This document shows, piece after piece, positions 18,188 through 26,398 of a DNA stretch of 64,000 bases. The position numbers and the translations under genes were made by a program. The notes below the pieces were generated by a model that saw nothing but the letters and a program-made list of their open reading frames with translations, was not told where the DNA came from and did no database searches. This stretch comes from Desulfocapsaceae bacterium (GTDB lineage: Bacteria; Desulfobacterota; Desulfobulbia; Desulfobulbales; Desulfocapsaceae), in the NCBI GenBank assembly GCA_030653035.1, contig JAUSAB010000030.1:21771-85770 (forward strand). Reading direction: 5' to 3'. The number at the start of each line of letters is the position of its first letter. Within the stretch, counting starts at the first letter, position 1.

Positions 18188-18491
18188 ACCAAAGTTATAT
18201 TTCTTTATGTGCATTTTTTTATTGCTTAACCTCTTTATAGTTGTTTATTTTGCGCCGCTTGATTGTGTTACACGTGTTTCTTTATTTTAAAATTTTCGAG
18301 GTCTTGGTAACCATCAATGGCCGACATTCGGAATAATCCATAAAGAATTTTTGAAGTCTCTCAGATCCATTTATCTGCATTGACATCTCAATATCAGATT
18401 TTCCAAGAAATTCAGAAGCCCTTGACAAGTAAGGTTTCTGAATTATTTCAAGTCACAATTGTTACAAACAAAAGGAGGCAGGAGCACATCA

Positions 18492-19196
18492 ATGAACACA
18501 AACAAAGCGTCAACGATCAATCTACTGGCATTAGCGGCATTTCTGGCCACATCTCTTCTGGCCAATGCCAGCATGGCGGAAGAAGCATATGATGCCGATA
18601 AATATGGCCCACAAGAACCAATTGTCTGGACTACGCCGACCAAGGCCACATTCACCCATCAAACCCATACCATGGACGCCGGCCTTGCATGTGATACCTG
18701 CCACGACGAGATCTTTGCCATGGAACAGGGCTCTGCTGAAAAAGCAGGCGATTTTTCCATGAAATCATTCAAGGAAGGAAAGTACTGTGGAAGCTGCCAT
18801 GATGGCAAAACCGCATTTAATGCTGCCACCCAATGTGGTTCCTGCCATTCCGCACCCGAAACCCCAATTATCTTTACCGCACCAGTCAAAGCAGTGTCCT
18901 TTGAACATTCCATCCATCTCAAAAAAGGCTGCCTGACCTGTGAAGCATGCCATAAAGATGTTTTTGCCATGAAAAAAGGCGGAGTGGAAGAGGCAGAAAA
19001 AACAGGAACAAATCAAGGTGACAAGAGGGAATACCTTGAAAAACTCCACAATAAATACTGCGGAACCTGCCATAATGCCTCTCAAGCCTTTGGCTACCTG
19101 ACCCGCTGTACCGTCTGCCATATTGGCGTAAAAGGGCAAAATTCCCTGCAAGGTGGTAATCAGAAAAAGCAGGGACATGGTGACAGTAAACACTAA
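18492..19196 (+). CDS. Periplasmic hexahaem c7-type cytochrome (two triheme domains)
   Basis: 234-residue secreted cytochrome. The signal peptide is residues 1-26, ending NASMA. Six CxxCH haem sites are visible: CDTCH, CGSCH, CGSCH in the first half and CEACH, CGTCH, CTVCH in the second. Each half also contains the FxH...H distal-ligand pattern (FTHQTH, FEHSIH), so the protein is a tandem of two c7-type triheme domains. The start at ATG 18492 places the signal peptide correctly and has GGAG upstream; the open frame begins 11 codons earlier without function. It leads an operon with NrfD-like and Fe-S subunits and should exchange electrons between the periplasm and that membrane complex. Confidence 0.9.
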   Translation: MNTNKASTINLLALAAFLATSLLANASMAEEAYDADKYGPQEPIVWTTPTKATFTHQTHTMDAGLACDTCHDEIFAMEQGSAEKAGDFSMKSFKEGKYCGSCHDGKTAFNAATQCGSCHSAPETPIIFTAPVKAVSFEHSIHLKKGCLTCEACHKDVFAMKKGGVEEAEKTGTNQGDKREYLEKLHNKYCGTCHNASQAFGYLTRCTVCHIGVKGQNSLQGGNQKKQGHGDSKH

Positions 19197-19274
19197 GAAT
19201 ATCTCTGGATAACTGAAAACTGCAATTTCAACAGTTATAATTTTAACTAAAATATTACTTAAGAAGGTGAACAG

Positions 19275-20582
19275 ATGACTGGAAGTATGGTTAATATTTC
19301 AAAGAGATGGGGGTATCATGGCCTCGATGCCCTGAAAAAAGCAAGCCCAGGCTATCTCATGCTCATGGGAGCCTTTGCCCTCCTGGCATTGGCCGGAGTG
19401 GCGGTAGGACTTCACGGAATGGTTACCGGATATCATTATGTCTATGGTGTAAGCCGTGAAATCTCCTGGGGCATACTGATCTCTGCCTATGTTTTTTGTG
19501 TCGTTACCTCGACAGGACTCTGCATTATTTCTTCCATTGGCCATGTTTTTGGCGGTGAGGCCTTTATGCCCATTGCCAAGCGCGCGGTTTTTATGTCCAT
19601 AATCTTTATGCTTGGCGGTTTCTGCATCATTTTCTTTGACATTGAGAATCCCTTCAGGATGGCTATCTACAACGTGATATCCCCCAACCTGAGCTCAAAC
19701 ATGTGGTGGATGGGAACCTTGTACGGAGCCTATCTTGTCTTTATGATTATTGAGTATTATTTTCTTCTTGAACAGAACCACAGTCTTTCCCGACTGATGG
19801 GATTCTTTGGACTGGTTGTCGGTATCGCCGCCCATAGTAATCTGGGCGCTGTTTTTGGAATGCTGCATGGCCGTCCATTCTGGTATGGCCCATACCTGCC
19901 TATTTATTTTATCTTCTCGGCAGCCATGTCAGGCGGTTGTGCCATCATGTTCGTCTCTACCCTGGCCTGGAAAATCAACCCTGAGATTATGAATCAGCGC
20001 ATGGAGCGCTCCATTAAGGCCGTCTGTCAGGTTACCATCTTCCTGATCTCTACCATCATGTTCTTCACCATCTGGAAAATAGTTACCGGTATGGTGTCTC
20101 ATGACAAATCCCTCGTTATCATGGCGCTTGTAAACGGAGATTATGCCATCAATTTCTGGTGTTTTGAGATCTTCCTCGGCATGGTTCTACCTTTGTTTCT
20201 CCTTCTTCGTTCACGGGGAAATAATTTCAACATGATCATGTGGGCCACTGGACTCATGATGATTGGTATTTTCTTTATGCGTTACGATATTGTAATCCCA
20301 GGCCAGATGATCTCCGTTTATCACTCTCTTGGTGTTGAAGAGGCACTTGATACCATTAAATATACACCGTCATTCCATGAAATCATGGCCGCTCTCTCTG
20401 GTCTTGCCGTTATCTGTTTCGCCTATTTTGCCGGAGAAAAGATGCTCAACGGGCATCAACTGGAAAAACACGAAATCGTGCCAGAAGGCGGATATATCTG
20501 TCCTGGTTGTGGAGCCATCCATTTCATGGAGGAAGGCGAGACTGAGGAAGACGCCATGAAGCGTCACCATAAAATCTGGTAA
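19275..20582 (+). CDS. NrfD/PsrC-family quinone-interacting membrane subunit
   Basis: 435-residue polytopic membrane protein with about ten hydrophobic helices, beginning near YLMLMGAFALLALAGVAV. The pattern fits the NrfD (PsrC/HybB/DsrP) family, which oxidises or reduces menaquinone in the membrane and hands electrons to an Fe-S partner. The C-terminal 30 residues are hydrophilic and carry a CPGCG knuckle (GYICPGCGAIHFMEEG), an extra not typical of NrfD. A good ribosome site (AAGAAGGTGAACAG) precedes ATG 19275. It lies between the hexahaem cytochrome (78 bp) and the Fe-S protein (41 bp), which together suggest a quinone:cytochrome c oxidoreductase. Confidence 0.9.
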   Translation: MTGSMVNISKRWGYHGLDALKKASPGYLMLMGAFALLALAGVAVGLHGMVTGYHYVYGVSREISWGILISAYVFCVVTSTGLCIISSIGHVFGGEAFMPIAKRAVFMSIIFMLGGFCIIFFDIENPFRMAIYNVISPNLSSNMWWMGTLYGAYLVFMIIEYYFLLEQNHSLSRLMGFFGLVVGIAAHSNLGAVFGMLHGRPFWYGPYLPIYFIFSAAMSGGCAIMFVSTLAWKINPEIMNQRMERSIKAVCQVTIFLISTIMFFTIWKIVTGMVSHDKSLVIMALVNGDYAINFWCFEIFLGMVLPLFLLLRSRGNNFNMIMWATGLMMIGIFFMRYDIVIPGQMISVYHSLGVEEALDTIKYTPSFHEIMAALSGLAVICFAYFAGEKMLNGHQLEKHEIVPEGGYICPGCGAIHFMEEGETEEDAMKRHHKIW

Positions 20583-20623
20583 AAACAGGTACTTGCCTGA
20601 GACCATCGAAAGGAACCAATACT

Positions 20624-21451
20624 ATGAATTTTCCTAAAATAGATTTAAACAAGCTGAAAAACGAGGGTACCGAATCGGTTACCGTCAAAGAAAGACGTAA
20701 CTTTCTCAAACTGGGCTTTGCCATTACCGGTGTCTATGCCAGTGGCAAAATACTCTCTTTATCTTCCGTGCTCAATGATGTCGCCTATGCCTCTGGCGGT
20801 GCTGATTTTGTGGAGAAATATCCCTATAATCCCCATTACAGCATGGTTATCCGTCAATCACTGTGCATTGACTGTGAAAAATGCGTAGAGGCCTGCAACA
20901 AGACAAATCATGTCCCAGAATATGGTTACCGAACCCGTATTCTTACCCGCAAGTATCAAGGGCAACTGGATAAAAAGGTAGAATTCATCCCTGTCTTATG
21001 TAATCACTGCAACGATGCCCCTTGCGTCCGGGCATGTCCAACCAAAGCAACCTATAAAGATGCAGTTACTGGTATCGTTCGCATGGAAAGTAAAAAATGC
21101 ATCGGCTGCAAAACATGCATGCTGGCCTGTCCTTATGACGCCCGCTATTTCAGCGCAGAAAGGCATGCCATTGACAAATGTGATTTCTGTTGGGATGAAA
21201 GATTATCGAAAGGGGAAACCCAAACCGGTTGTTCTTCCGCCTGTCCTACCGGCGCGCGGACCTTTGGCAACCTGACCGATCCTGAAAACATTGTCTTCAA
21301 ACTGGTGCACCAATTAGAAGAAAGCGTTTGGGTCCTCCGTCCTGAAGATGGGACAAAACCAAATATTTTCTACATGAAGGGAAATATGGTGTCTGTGGAT
21401 AACATTTTGAAAGGACAGAAATTTATTTATACTGATCCGGCCAAAAGCTGA
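20624..21451 (+). CDS. Tat-exported 4x[4Fe-4S] ferredoxin-like subunit (NrfC/HybA type)
   Basis: 275-residue electron-transfer subunit. The N-terminus has a twin-arginine motif (KERRNFLKLGFAITG) followed by a hydrophobic stretch, so it is exported folded to the periplasmic face. Four cysteine clusters are seen: CIDCEKCVEAC, CNHCNDAPCVRACP, CIGCKTCMLACP, and CDFCW plus CSSACPTGAR. This is the HybA/DmsB/NrfC arrangement. It would wire the NrfD-like quinone subunit to the cytochrome encoded first in the operon. No molybdopterin or hydrogenase subunit is present in the cluster. A strong terminator follows 25 bp after the stop. Confidence 0.92.
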   Translation: MNFPKIDLNKLKNEGTESVTVKERRNFLKLGFAITGVYASGKILSLSSVLNDVAYASGGADFVEKYPYNPHYSMVIRQSLCIDCEKCVEACNKTNHVPEYGYRTRILTRKYQGQLDKKVEFIPVLCNHCNDAPCVRACPTKATYKDAVTGIVRMESKKCIGCKTCMLACPYDARYFSAERHAIDKCDFCWDERLSKGETQTGCSSACPTGARTFGNLTDPENIVFKLVHQLEESVWVLRPEDGTKPNIFYMKGNMVSVDNILKGQKFIYTDPAKS

Positions 21452-21475
21452 TTCATAACTTCCATTTTTAAAAAT

Positions 21476-21513
21476 AAAAAAGGGCAAACCCTCACCGGGT
21501 TTGCCCTTTTTTT
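21476..21513. terminator. Bidirectional intrinsic terminator of the redox operon
   Basis: AGGGCAAACCC pairs with GGGTTTGCCCT across a five-base loop, with an A-run before and TTTTTTT after, so it works on both strands. It ends the plus-strand redox operon and the minus-strand riboswitch transcript. Confidence 0.93.
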
Positions 21514-21542
21514 ATTTTATAATATCTGCATTCATTGCATTA

Positions 21543-21647
21543 TCAAATCTCACCACGTCGCCAAAGACGCATGACCATCTGAAAACTGTCCCAATCCTTG
21601 ATCCAAAGAAGCATCATCTTGGTCACCACCCGTTCCTGTAAAATCAT
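21543..21647 (-). CDS. 34-residue basic peptide ORF downstream of a cobalamin riboswitch
   Basis: ATG 21647 is preceded by ACAGGAGGTTCAC, a near-perfect ribosome site, and the frame runs 34 codons to TGA. The peptide (ending FQMVMRLWRRGEI) is amphipathic and Trp- and Arg-rich, with no family I recognise. A second overlapping frame (21550-21786, ATG 21786) is also open but has a weaker start. It is the only well-initiated ORF between the riboswitch and the terminator at 21476. It could be a real small protein, a leader peptide, or a chance ORF left after loss of a larger B12-regulated gene. Confidence 0.4.
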   Translation of the reverse strand: MILQERVVTKMMLLWIKDWDSFQMVMRLWRRGEI

Positions 21648-21817
21648 GTGAACCTCCTGTAAAAAAGCAGTTGAGGTCAAGGGAAAAAAATCCCCAGACC
21701 GACAAGTTGATGGACCCGCACAGAAACGTGAAGCCATCAATGTTATCGACCCATGGATGTCCCATTATATCCACAAGATCATACATTCATTACCGATACT
21801 CCACGACGGTAGTGATC

Positions 21818-22048
21818 CAGCATGTTCAAAGATCAACATGCTGACTTTTCAGGCAGGTCTTCTGACTTCCGGATCATTCTCTTCATGCGCCTTCCCATCA
21901 TATTCCGGTTATTCACAGAATATGACAGTGACGTTATGCATGATTCGTCCCCGGTTACAGCGGCGGGCCCATCTTCGATTTTCACGAAGTTCCCTTTTAC
22001 TGTCCTGTAACGGACACCTGAAATTATTCTATCATGTTTAATAGGCAA
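21818..22048 (-). promoter_or_regulatory. Cobalamin riboswitch
   Basis: On the minus strand the aptamer motifs appear in order: AAAAGGGAACTTCGTGAAAA, GGGCCCGCCGCTGTAACCGG (P5-P6 core), GACGAATCATGC, a variable stem (CATATTCTGTGAATAACCGG region), GGGAAGGCG, and the conserved closing GAAGTCAGAAGACCTGCCTG. A 9-bp hairpin (21818-21843) follows as expression platform. The downstream transcript encodes only short ORFs before the terminator at 21476, so the regulated gene is unclear. Confidence 0.88.
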
Positions 22049-22146
22049 GCAGGATTTTGTCAATAAACAAAAGGAACAATGCACTCTATATTGATGAGCA
22101 CAACAGCGGCAGACACAACATAAAGCACAACCAGTCGCGCCTTCAT

Positions 22147-22183
22147 AAAAAAAGGTCCACCAGACTGCAAGCCTGGCGGACCT
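22147..22183 (-). terminator. Intrinsic terminator of the ZraP-like gene
   Basis: On the minus strand AGGTCCGCCAG pairs with CTGGTGGACCT (one mismatch) and is followed by TTTTTTT. It lies 35 bp past the stop at 22218. Confidence 0.88.
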
Positions 22184-22217
22184 CTAAGACAAAAAAGAAA
22201 ATATTCAGATTATCTTA

Positions 22218-22688
22218 TTATTGAGCAACACCGCCTGCAGGGTTTTTAGTGGCTCCAGCGCCCTTCTTATTGGGACCGGCATTCATCATTCCTGGTCCCA
22301 TGCCACGCCCCATCCCCCGGCAATCACCACAACCAATCAAACCCTGAACACCAGCGGCCTCAGCCTTGTCCTGAATGGTAGATCTCAGGTCAAAGAGCTC
22401 ACCCGCCAACTTGGCAGCTTGGGCGGCATCAGGATTTGTCGCATTCATCAGTGCAACCTCTTCCGCATGCTTCATAACCATTTGCTTCCGCAAGTCCTTA
22501 GTTTCATCATAAAACTTATCAAGCTTGGCCTTAGAAGCTGCATCCAATTGAGTATAGCCAGGACCTCCTTTTTGACACCAGCCACCCATTCCTGGACCAC
22601 CGCCCATCCCCTTGTTTGCAGATGCCTGTTGCCATCCAAGAAATCCCATACTCACAACCAGTGCTGTAATTACCAATGCTTTTTTCAT
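22218..22688 (-). CDS. Periplasmic ZraP/CpxP-like metal-responsive protein
   Basis: 156-residue exported protein. The signal peptide is residues 1-24 (MKKALVITALVVSMGF, ending QASA). The mature part has a Gly/Met-rich start (MGGGPGMGGWCQKGG), a helical region YTQLDAASKAKLDKFYDETK with LRKQMVMKHAEEVALM, and a Gly/Met-rich tail with CGDC. This is the layout of zinc-resistance-associated (ZraP) and Spy/CpxP-like chaperones that bind metals in the periplasm. ATG 22688 has an AGGAGG ribosome site; the frame stays open upstream but adds no plausible sequence. It stands alone with its own terminator, and no zra-type two-component system is adjacent. Confidence 0.82.
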   Translation of the reverse strand: MKKALVITALVVSMGFLGWQQASANKGMGGGPGMGGWCQKGGPGYTQLDAASKAKLDKFYDETKDLRKQMVMKHAEEVALMNATNPDAAQAAKLAGELFDLRSTIQDKAEAAGVQGLIGCGDCRGMGRGMGPGMMNAGPNKKGAGATKNPAGGVAQ

Positions 22689-22928
22689 TTTATGCCTCCT
22701 GAAGAAAATTAAAGAAAAATAAAGAACCATCCTTACCATTACCAAAGCAATTGCTATGCCAAGACAAGAGCAATAACACAACATACAGCTTTAACTCGCA
22801 AAAGTCATACAACACCCCCAAACAACCCAACTACAGAATTCGTAAAGCAGTCTCTTTTTACCCGCTTTTTTGTCCACAGATGGATCATTTTTACCCAAAC
22901 GCCCCAACAAAGGCCCATAAATAACAAA

Positions 22929-22959
22929 AAGGCACCTGCTCATATCGAGCAGGTGCCTT
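22929..22959 (-). terminator. Intrinsic terminator downstream of the DUF4177 gene
   Basis: A perfect 13-bp stem (AAGGCACCTGCTC with GAGCAGGTGCCTT, 5-base loop) is followed on the minus strand by TTTTTG. It lies 237 bp past the stop of the DUF4177 gene; the rest of 22689-23195 contains no gene I can support. Confidence 0.8.
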
Positions 22960-23195
22960 AACGGGAGGGGAAAAATGAAATTTTTCATTTTTCCTTTACA
23001 TTTCAACAATCATGCCAATAAAGAAAAAATACGTAACACAGCAAAACGATTAACAATTATCAAAAATCACCAACACATGATCAGCAATTCACCTGCCACT
23101 TTTTTACCCAATCTTATTCCAGATGCATATTTTCTATCCACCTTTATTCACGCCTACCTGGCCAACTATGGAGCTCTCAAACAACAACTCTCAAC

Positions 23196-23573
23196 TCATT
23201 CTATCCGAATCCCCCCAACACCTTCTTCTTTATCCTCTTTTTCCACCGACACAGACACAACTGGTTCCCCGCGTCCTATCTTGCGCTCAATTATCGAATC
23301 CGCATCAATCTCTTCCCGACGACCTAAAGTAAAACGATGCAGGGCAGCGGCGTCCTCAGTAACAGATTTAGGGACTGATGCCACCTTCATTTCCAGCGGT
23401 TGCTTAAAAACAGCCATCAACCCATCCTGCATACCAAACAATGACACCAATTCCCACCCAGCCAGACCAAATTCATTCAAAGATTGTTCGACTTCCGCCT
23501 CATCAAGAAACGAACTTCCCAGCAGGCCCTCTTTTTTTAATCCAAATTGTACAGTTTTATAACCCCAACGCAT
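23196..23573 (-). CDS. DUF4177 domain protein
   Basis: 125-residue protein. Residues 1-60 form a DUF4177 domain (GYKTVQFGLKKEG, then VEQSLNEFGLAGWELVSLFG and MAVFKQP), a small fold common in many bacteria with no known activity. The C-terminal half is charged and probably disordered (ERKIGRGEPVVSVSVEKEDK). ATG 23573 has AGGAGTG about 12 bases upstream. It sits between a ZraP-like gene and a small cysteine protein on the same strand, without obvious functional link. Confidence 0.8.
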   Translation of the reverse strand: MRWGYKTVQFGLKKEGLLGSSFLDEAEVEQSLNEFGLAGWELVSLFGMQDGLMAVFKQPLEMKVASVPKSVTEDAAALHRFTLGRREEIDADSIIERKIGRGEPVVSVSVEKEDKEEGVGGIRIE

Positions 23574-23641
23574 GATATTTTGTTCACTCCTAAATTATTT
23601 AATAAACATTCACCACACAACAATTCAACTTCCTCCAACAA

Positions 23642-23851
23642 TCAGGCCGCCCGTTTTGGCAACGAACTACCCCCCTCCCGGTCTGTATTCTTGGGAGCAA
23701 ACAACTGACACTCCATTCCAGAAGAAGAATAAACAACCTGGGCGGGATTATGAGCAGACTTAAATTGCATGGCCCGGCAACCATAAGGCATTCTCGGCTC
23801 ATGGGTCACATAATAATGAAGACAACGCTGACAGACAGGACGTTTAGTCAT
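23642..23851 (-). CDS. Small conserved four-cysteine protein
   Basis: 69-residue protein with CQRCLHYYVTHEPRMPYGCR, followed by MQFKSAHNPAQVVYSSSGMEC. The CxxC...C...C pattern with YYVTH-P-PYGCRA and P--VV---G--C is a conserved arrangement I know from unnamed small proteins of beta- and deltaproteobacteria; it suggests a zinc knuckle. The function is unknown. It is 33 bp downstream of the MFS transporter gene and could be the last gene of that operon. Confidence 0.72.
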   Translation of the reverse strand: MTKRPVCQRCLHYYVTHEPRMPYGCRAMQFKSAHNPAQVVYSSSGMECQLFAPKNTDREGGSSLPKRAA

Positions 23852-23884
23852 TTACAAAAAAAAAAGATAGAGGGCAGATATGAA

Positions 23885-25066
23885 CTAAGTAATTAAACTA
23901 ATTTTATCAAAAGAGACAAAGAAAGCAAGAAGAGCGCCAGCCATCATGGATGTTCCTGTTACCATAAAACCAACACCAATGGAAGTGTAATCCCCTATAG
24001 CACCAATCAAAACGGGCAACACCCCACCCCCCAGCAGAAAGACTACAGGGATACATAAAGAAACGACAAGAGTTGCCTGGTTATCTGGCCCCAGTGTTGA
24101 CAACACAGCAAAACCAGAAGGAAAAAAGCAGACAGCGACCATAGGCTGCAAAATCACTAAAGCGATCAACCACGGAGAAGACGAGATCACCCCCAGCAAA
24201 ACAGTACAGAAGCCAGCAACCAGTAACACAAACGCCATGACCGATCTATTACCAACCCTGTCGCCAAACCACCCAGCGACTAGAGGCATCGCCAAGGCTG
24301 CTATCCTGGAAAACGCCAGAAGCCGATTTGCCCGTTCCGGGGTCATCCCTTGATCTGAAACGAGAAATAGAGGCAGCATGGCATAAACACCAAGGCTCGA
24401 ACAGATCGCCAGTGAAAAAAGCAGTGCCATAAGCCAAAAATCCGGCCGTGATAAAATCGCCCGAGAAGTCATGACGTCCAGAGATTTTCCCCGGTCATGA
24501 CAGCCATTACCTACCATGCCGTATAACACCCCCGCGCCAATCATCAATATCCCCAACCACATCAGGCCCTGCCGCCAGGAACAGCACCTGAATATCATAT
24601 CGGCCAGGAGCGGGGCGGCGATAAATCCAAGATTTGGAGCCAGCTCATGCACCGCCATACCTCTGGCCAGATAAGCAGGACTGACCAGACTGCTGATAGA
24701 GGCAAGCCCGGATGGCAGATATAAACCTGCGGCCAGTCCCAGACTAAAAAGACCAATTCGCATCAAAAACAAGGTTGAGCAGAGGCTCAACAACAGCAAG
24801 ACGATTCCAGAGGCAACAGTGGACAAGACAATAGTCTTCTGATGATTGATCCGAGCCGAGACAAAACCGGACAAGAGAATAGAACAAAAATAACCGGCAG
24901 AGATCAACAGAAAGAAAGAAGCCGCAGCCATATGATCAAGGCCAAACTCACCTTCTATAACAGGCAGGAGCGGTGAGAAAACAACCCGGGCGGTGAAGTT
25001 TAAAAAAAACAGACCCACCAGAAAAGACAACCCACTGAACACATTGCCGCGAGATCTGTCACCCAT
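23885..25066 (-). CDS. MFS transporter
   Basis: About 393-residue major facilitator superfamily permease with roughly twelve hydrophobic helices, starting near VFSGLSFLVGLFFLNFTARV. The loop 2-3 region reads SGFVSARINHQKT, a weak form of the family motif, and a second half-motif is seen at GWFGDRVGNRS. The substrate is not evident. The start was set at ATG 25066 (GGGTGAAATC upstream), directly before the first helix and 34 bp after sixA; an ATG at 25135 would overlap sixA and add a hydrophilic leader. It is probably co-transcribed with the CHAD, ParA and SixA genes. Confidence 0.85.
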   Translation of the reverse strand: MGDRSRGNVFSGLSFLVGLFFLNFTARVVFSPLLPVIEGEFGLDHMAAASFFLLISAGYFCSILLSGFVSARINHQKTIVLSTVASGIVLLLLSLCSTLFLMRIGLFSLGLAAGLYLPSGLASISSLVSPAYLARGMAVHELAPNLGFIAAPLLADMIFRCCSWRQGLMWLGILMIGAGVLYGMVGNGCHDRGKSLDVMTSRAILSRPDFWLMALLFSLAICSSLGVYAMLPLFLVSDQGMTPERANRLLAFSRIAALAMPLVAGWFGDRVGNRSVMAFVLLVAGFCTVLLGVISSSPWLIALVILQPMVAVCFFPSGFAVLSTLGPDNQATLVVSLCIPVVFLLGGGVLPVLIGAIGDYTSIGVGFMVTGTSMMAGALLAFFVSFDKISLIT

Positions 25067-25100
25067 GATTTCACCCGCTGTTCCCGAGACAGAAACGTCC

Positions 25101-25616
25101 TTAGACAGGGGTAACATCTTTTTTGGGATAATCAAAAAACAGAAGTTTTCCTTCGTTTGCTCTTATCTTCTGCCAGGAGGAACAGGAGAATTCAAGAGCC
25201 ACGATACCACAGGTAGGGATTAGTCCAATCTCCGTGTCTCTGCCGCAGTCGATCAGGAAATTGGCAAATTCGGTGATCACCGGATTGTGACCAACCACCA
25301 GCAGACGCTTGACCTCATCCGGGCACGATTTGACCTCAAGCAGCAAATCATTTATCGAACTGGTATAGAGTCGATCACGCAGCTCAATCTCTTTTCGGGG
25401 AATTTTCATGGCCTTGGCAAAAGAATGAGCCGTCTCCGCCGCCCGCCGGGCCGGGCTAGTCCAGAGAGCATCAATCCTGACCTGATGGCCGGCAAGCCTC
25501 TGGCCCATAGCCGGGGCATCGCGCAGACCTCGTTTATTCAAAGGACGATCCTGATCCGCCAGAGACGGGTCAGCCCAACTGGACTTGGCATGGCGGACCA
25601 GATACAGGGTTTTCAT
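25101..25616 (-). CDS. sixA: SixA-type phosphohistidine phosphatase
   Basis: 171-residue histidine-phosphatase superfamily protein. The N-terminal catalytic motif is LYLVRHAKSSW (RH), Arg in SPARRAAETA, and the second catalytic His in VVGHNPVI. Length and motifs fit SixA, which dephosphorylates phospho-histidine on HPt or PTS proteins. ATG 25616 overlaps the stop of the ParA-like gene by 4 bp, so the pair is translationally coupled. The upstream CHAD gene supports a phosphate-related theme, since sixA and CHAD genes often accompany polyphosphate kinase, which is not in this window. Confidence 0.87.
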   Translation of the reverse strand: MKTLYLVRHAKSSWADPSLADQDRPLNKRGLRDAPAMGQRLAGHQVRIDALWTSPARRAAETAHSFAKAMKIPRKEIELRDRLYTSSINDLLLEVKSCPDEVKRLLVVGHNPVITEFANFLIDCGRDTEIGLIPTCGIVALEFSCSSWQKIRANEGKLLFFDYPKKDVTPV

Positions 25617-26353
25617 AACTGAGATCCCTTGCGCCACACCTCCAACCACAACTGTTCATAAGCAATTGCTGCCGCAGAAGTCGGTGCGGTAACCGCCACT
25701 GGTTGCCGATAAAGACCCATCTTTTCGACATCGGCAAGAGAGGGGATTTCGCTGGCCAGAAAAATCTTTTTCTTGCCAAATTTGGCGATAGTATCAGAGT
25801 GCATGTTTTTCCGCCTGTCGACCATAGAAAAGAAAGCCGCCAGTTTCTTCCGATTGACCTCAAGCTTATCCGCAAGCTTTATCAATTGGGCAAAAGAGAG
25901 GATGGAAAGCGTGGTGGGAATAATCGGGGTTACCACCAGATCCGCCGCCATGATGATATTCTCGGAAAGCAGGGTCATATTGGGTGGACAGTCAAGAATC
26001 AAGACATCATACTCATCCTTGACACAGGCAAAGATCTTTTTAAATTCGCTTGTTGCTCCGCCACGGCCATCAAGGGCAATATCCAGATTACGAAAAGAAA
26101 AATGTGTCGGCAACAGATCAAGATTTTCAAAATCCGTACCCCTGATAAAAGGCGCCAAATCCCCTTTGAGAAACTGCTTTCGATTAAAACTCTCCTTGGG
26201 TCTGATCCGGTAATAATACCCCGCCGCGCCCTGGGGATCCATATCACAGAGCAGCGTCCTTCTTCCACTGCGGGAGCTGCTATATGCCAGATTGACAGCG
26301 GTGGCAGTCTTCCCGACACCTCCCTTGCTTGAATAAATGGCGATAATTTTCAT
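25613..26353 (-). CDS. ParA/MinD-family ATPase
   Basis: 246-residue P-loop ATPase with the deviant Walker A motif KGGVGKTATAVNLA at residues 10-23, CDMDPQGAAGYYY (A' region) and Walker B DVLILDCPP. The C-terminal part has PIIPTTLSILSFAQL and IPSLADVEKMGLYRQPV. No ParB partner is adjacent, so this is an orphan ParA-like protein that may position cargo rather than segregate plasmids. It is placed between the CHAD gene (45 bp upstream) and sixA (4-bp overlap). Localisation of polyphosphate granules is an attractive but unproven role given those neighbours. Confidence 0.88.
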   Translation of the reverse strand: MKIIAIYSSKGGVGKTATAVNLAYSSSRSGRRTLLCDMDPQGAAGYYYRIRPKESFNRKQFLKGDLAPFIRGTDFENLDLLPTHFSFRNLDIALDGRGGATSEFKKIFACVKDEYDVLILDCPPNMTLLSENIIMAADLVVTPIIPTTLSILSFAQLIKLADKLEVNRKKLAAFFSMVDRRKNMHSDTIAKFGKKKIFLASEIPSLADVEKMGLYRQPVAVTAPTSAAAIAYEQLWLEVWRKGSQL

Positions 26354-26398
26354 TGCAAAAAAGCCCCGTTCAATGCAGCAATAATGGGTTGAAATTCG

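Noticed and set aside
18422..18450. TTGACA box before the cytochrome gene as a promoter
   Set aside because: The -35 is good but the -10 at the correct spacing (ATTTCA) is too poor to call.
22791..23009. 72-codon minus-strand ORF between the ZraP-like and DUF4177 genes
   Set aside because: It runs through the terminator hairpin at 22929 and shows no family features or ribosome site.
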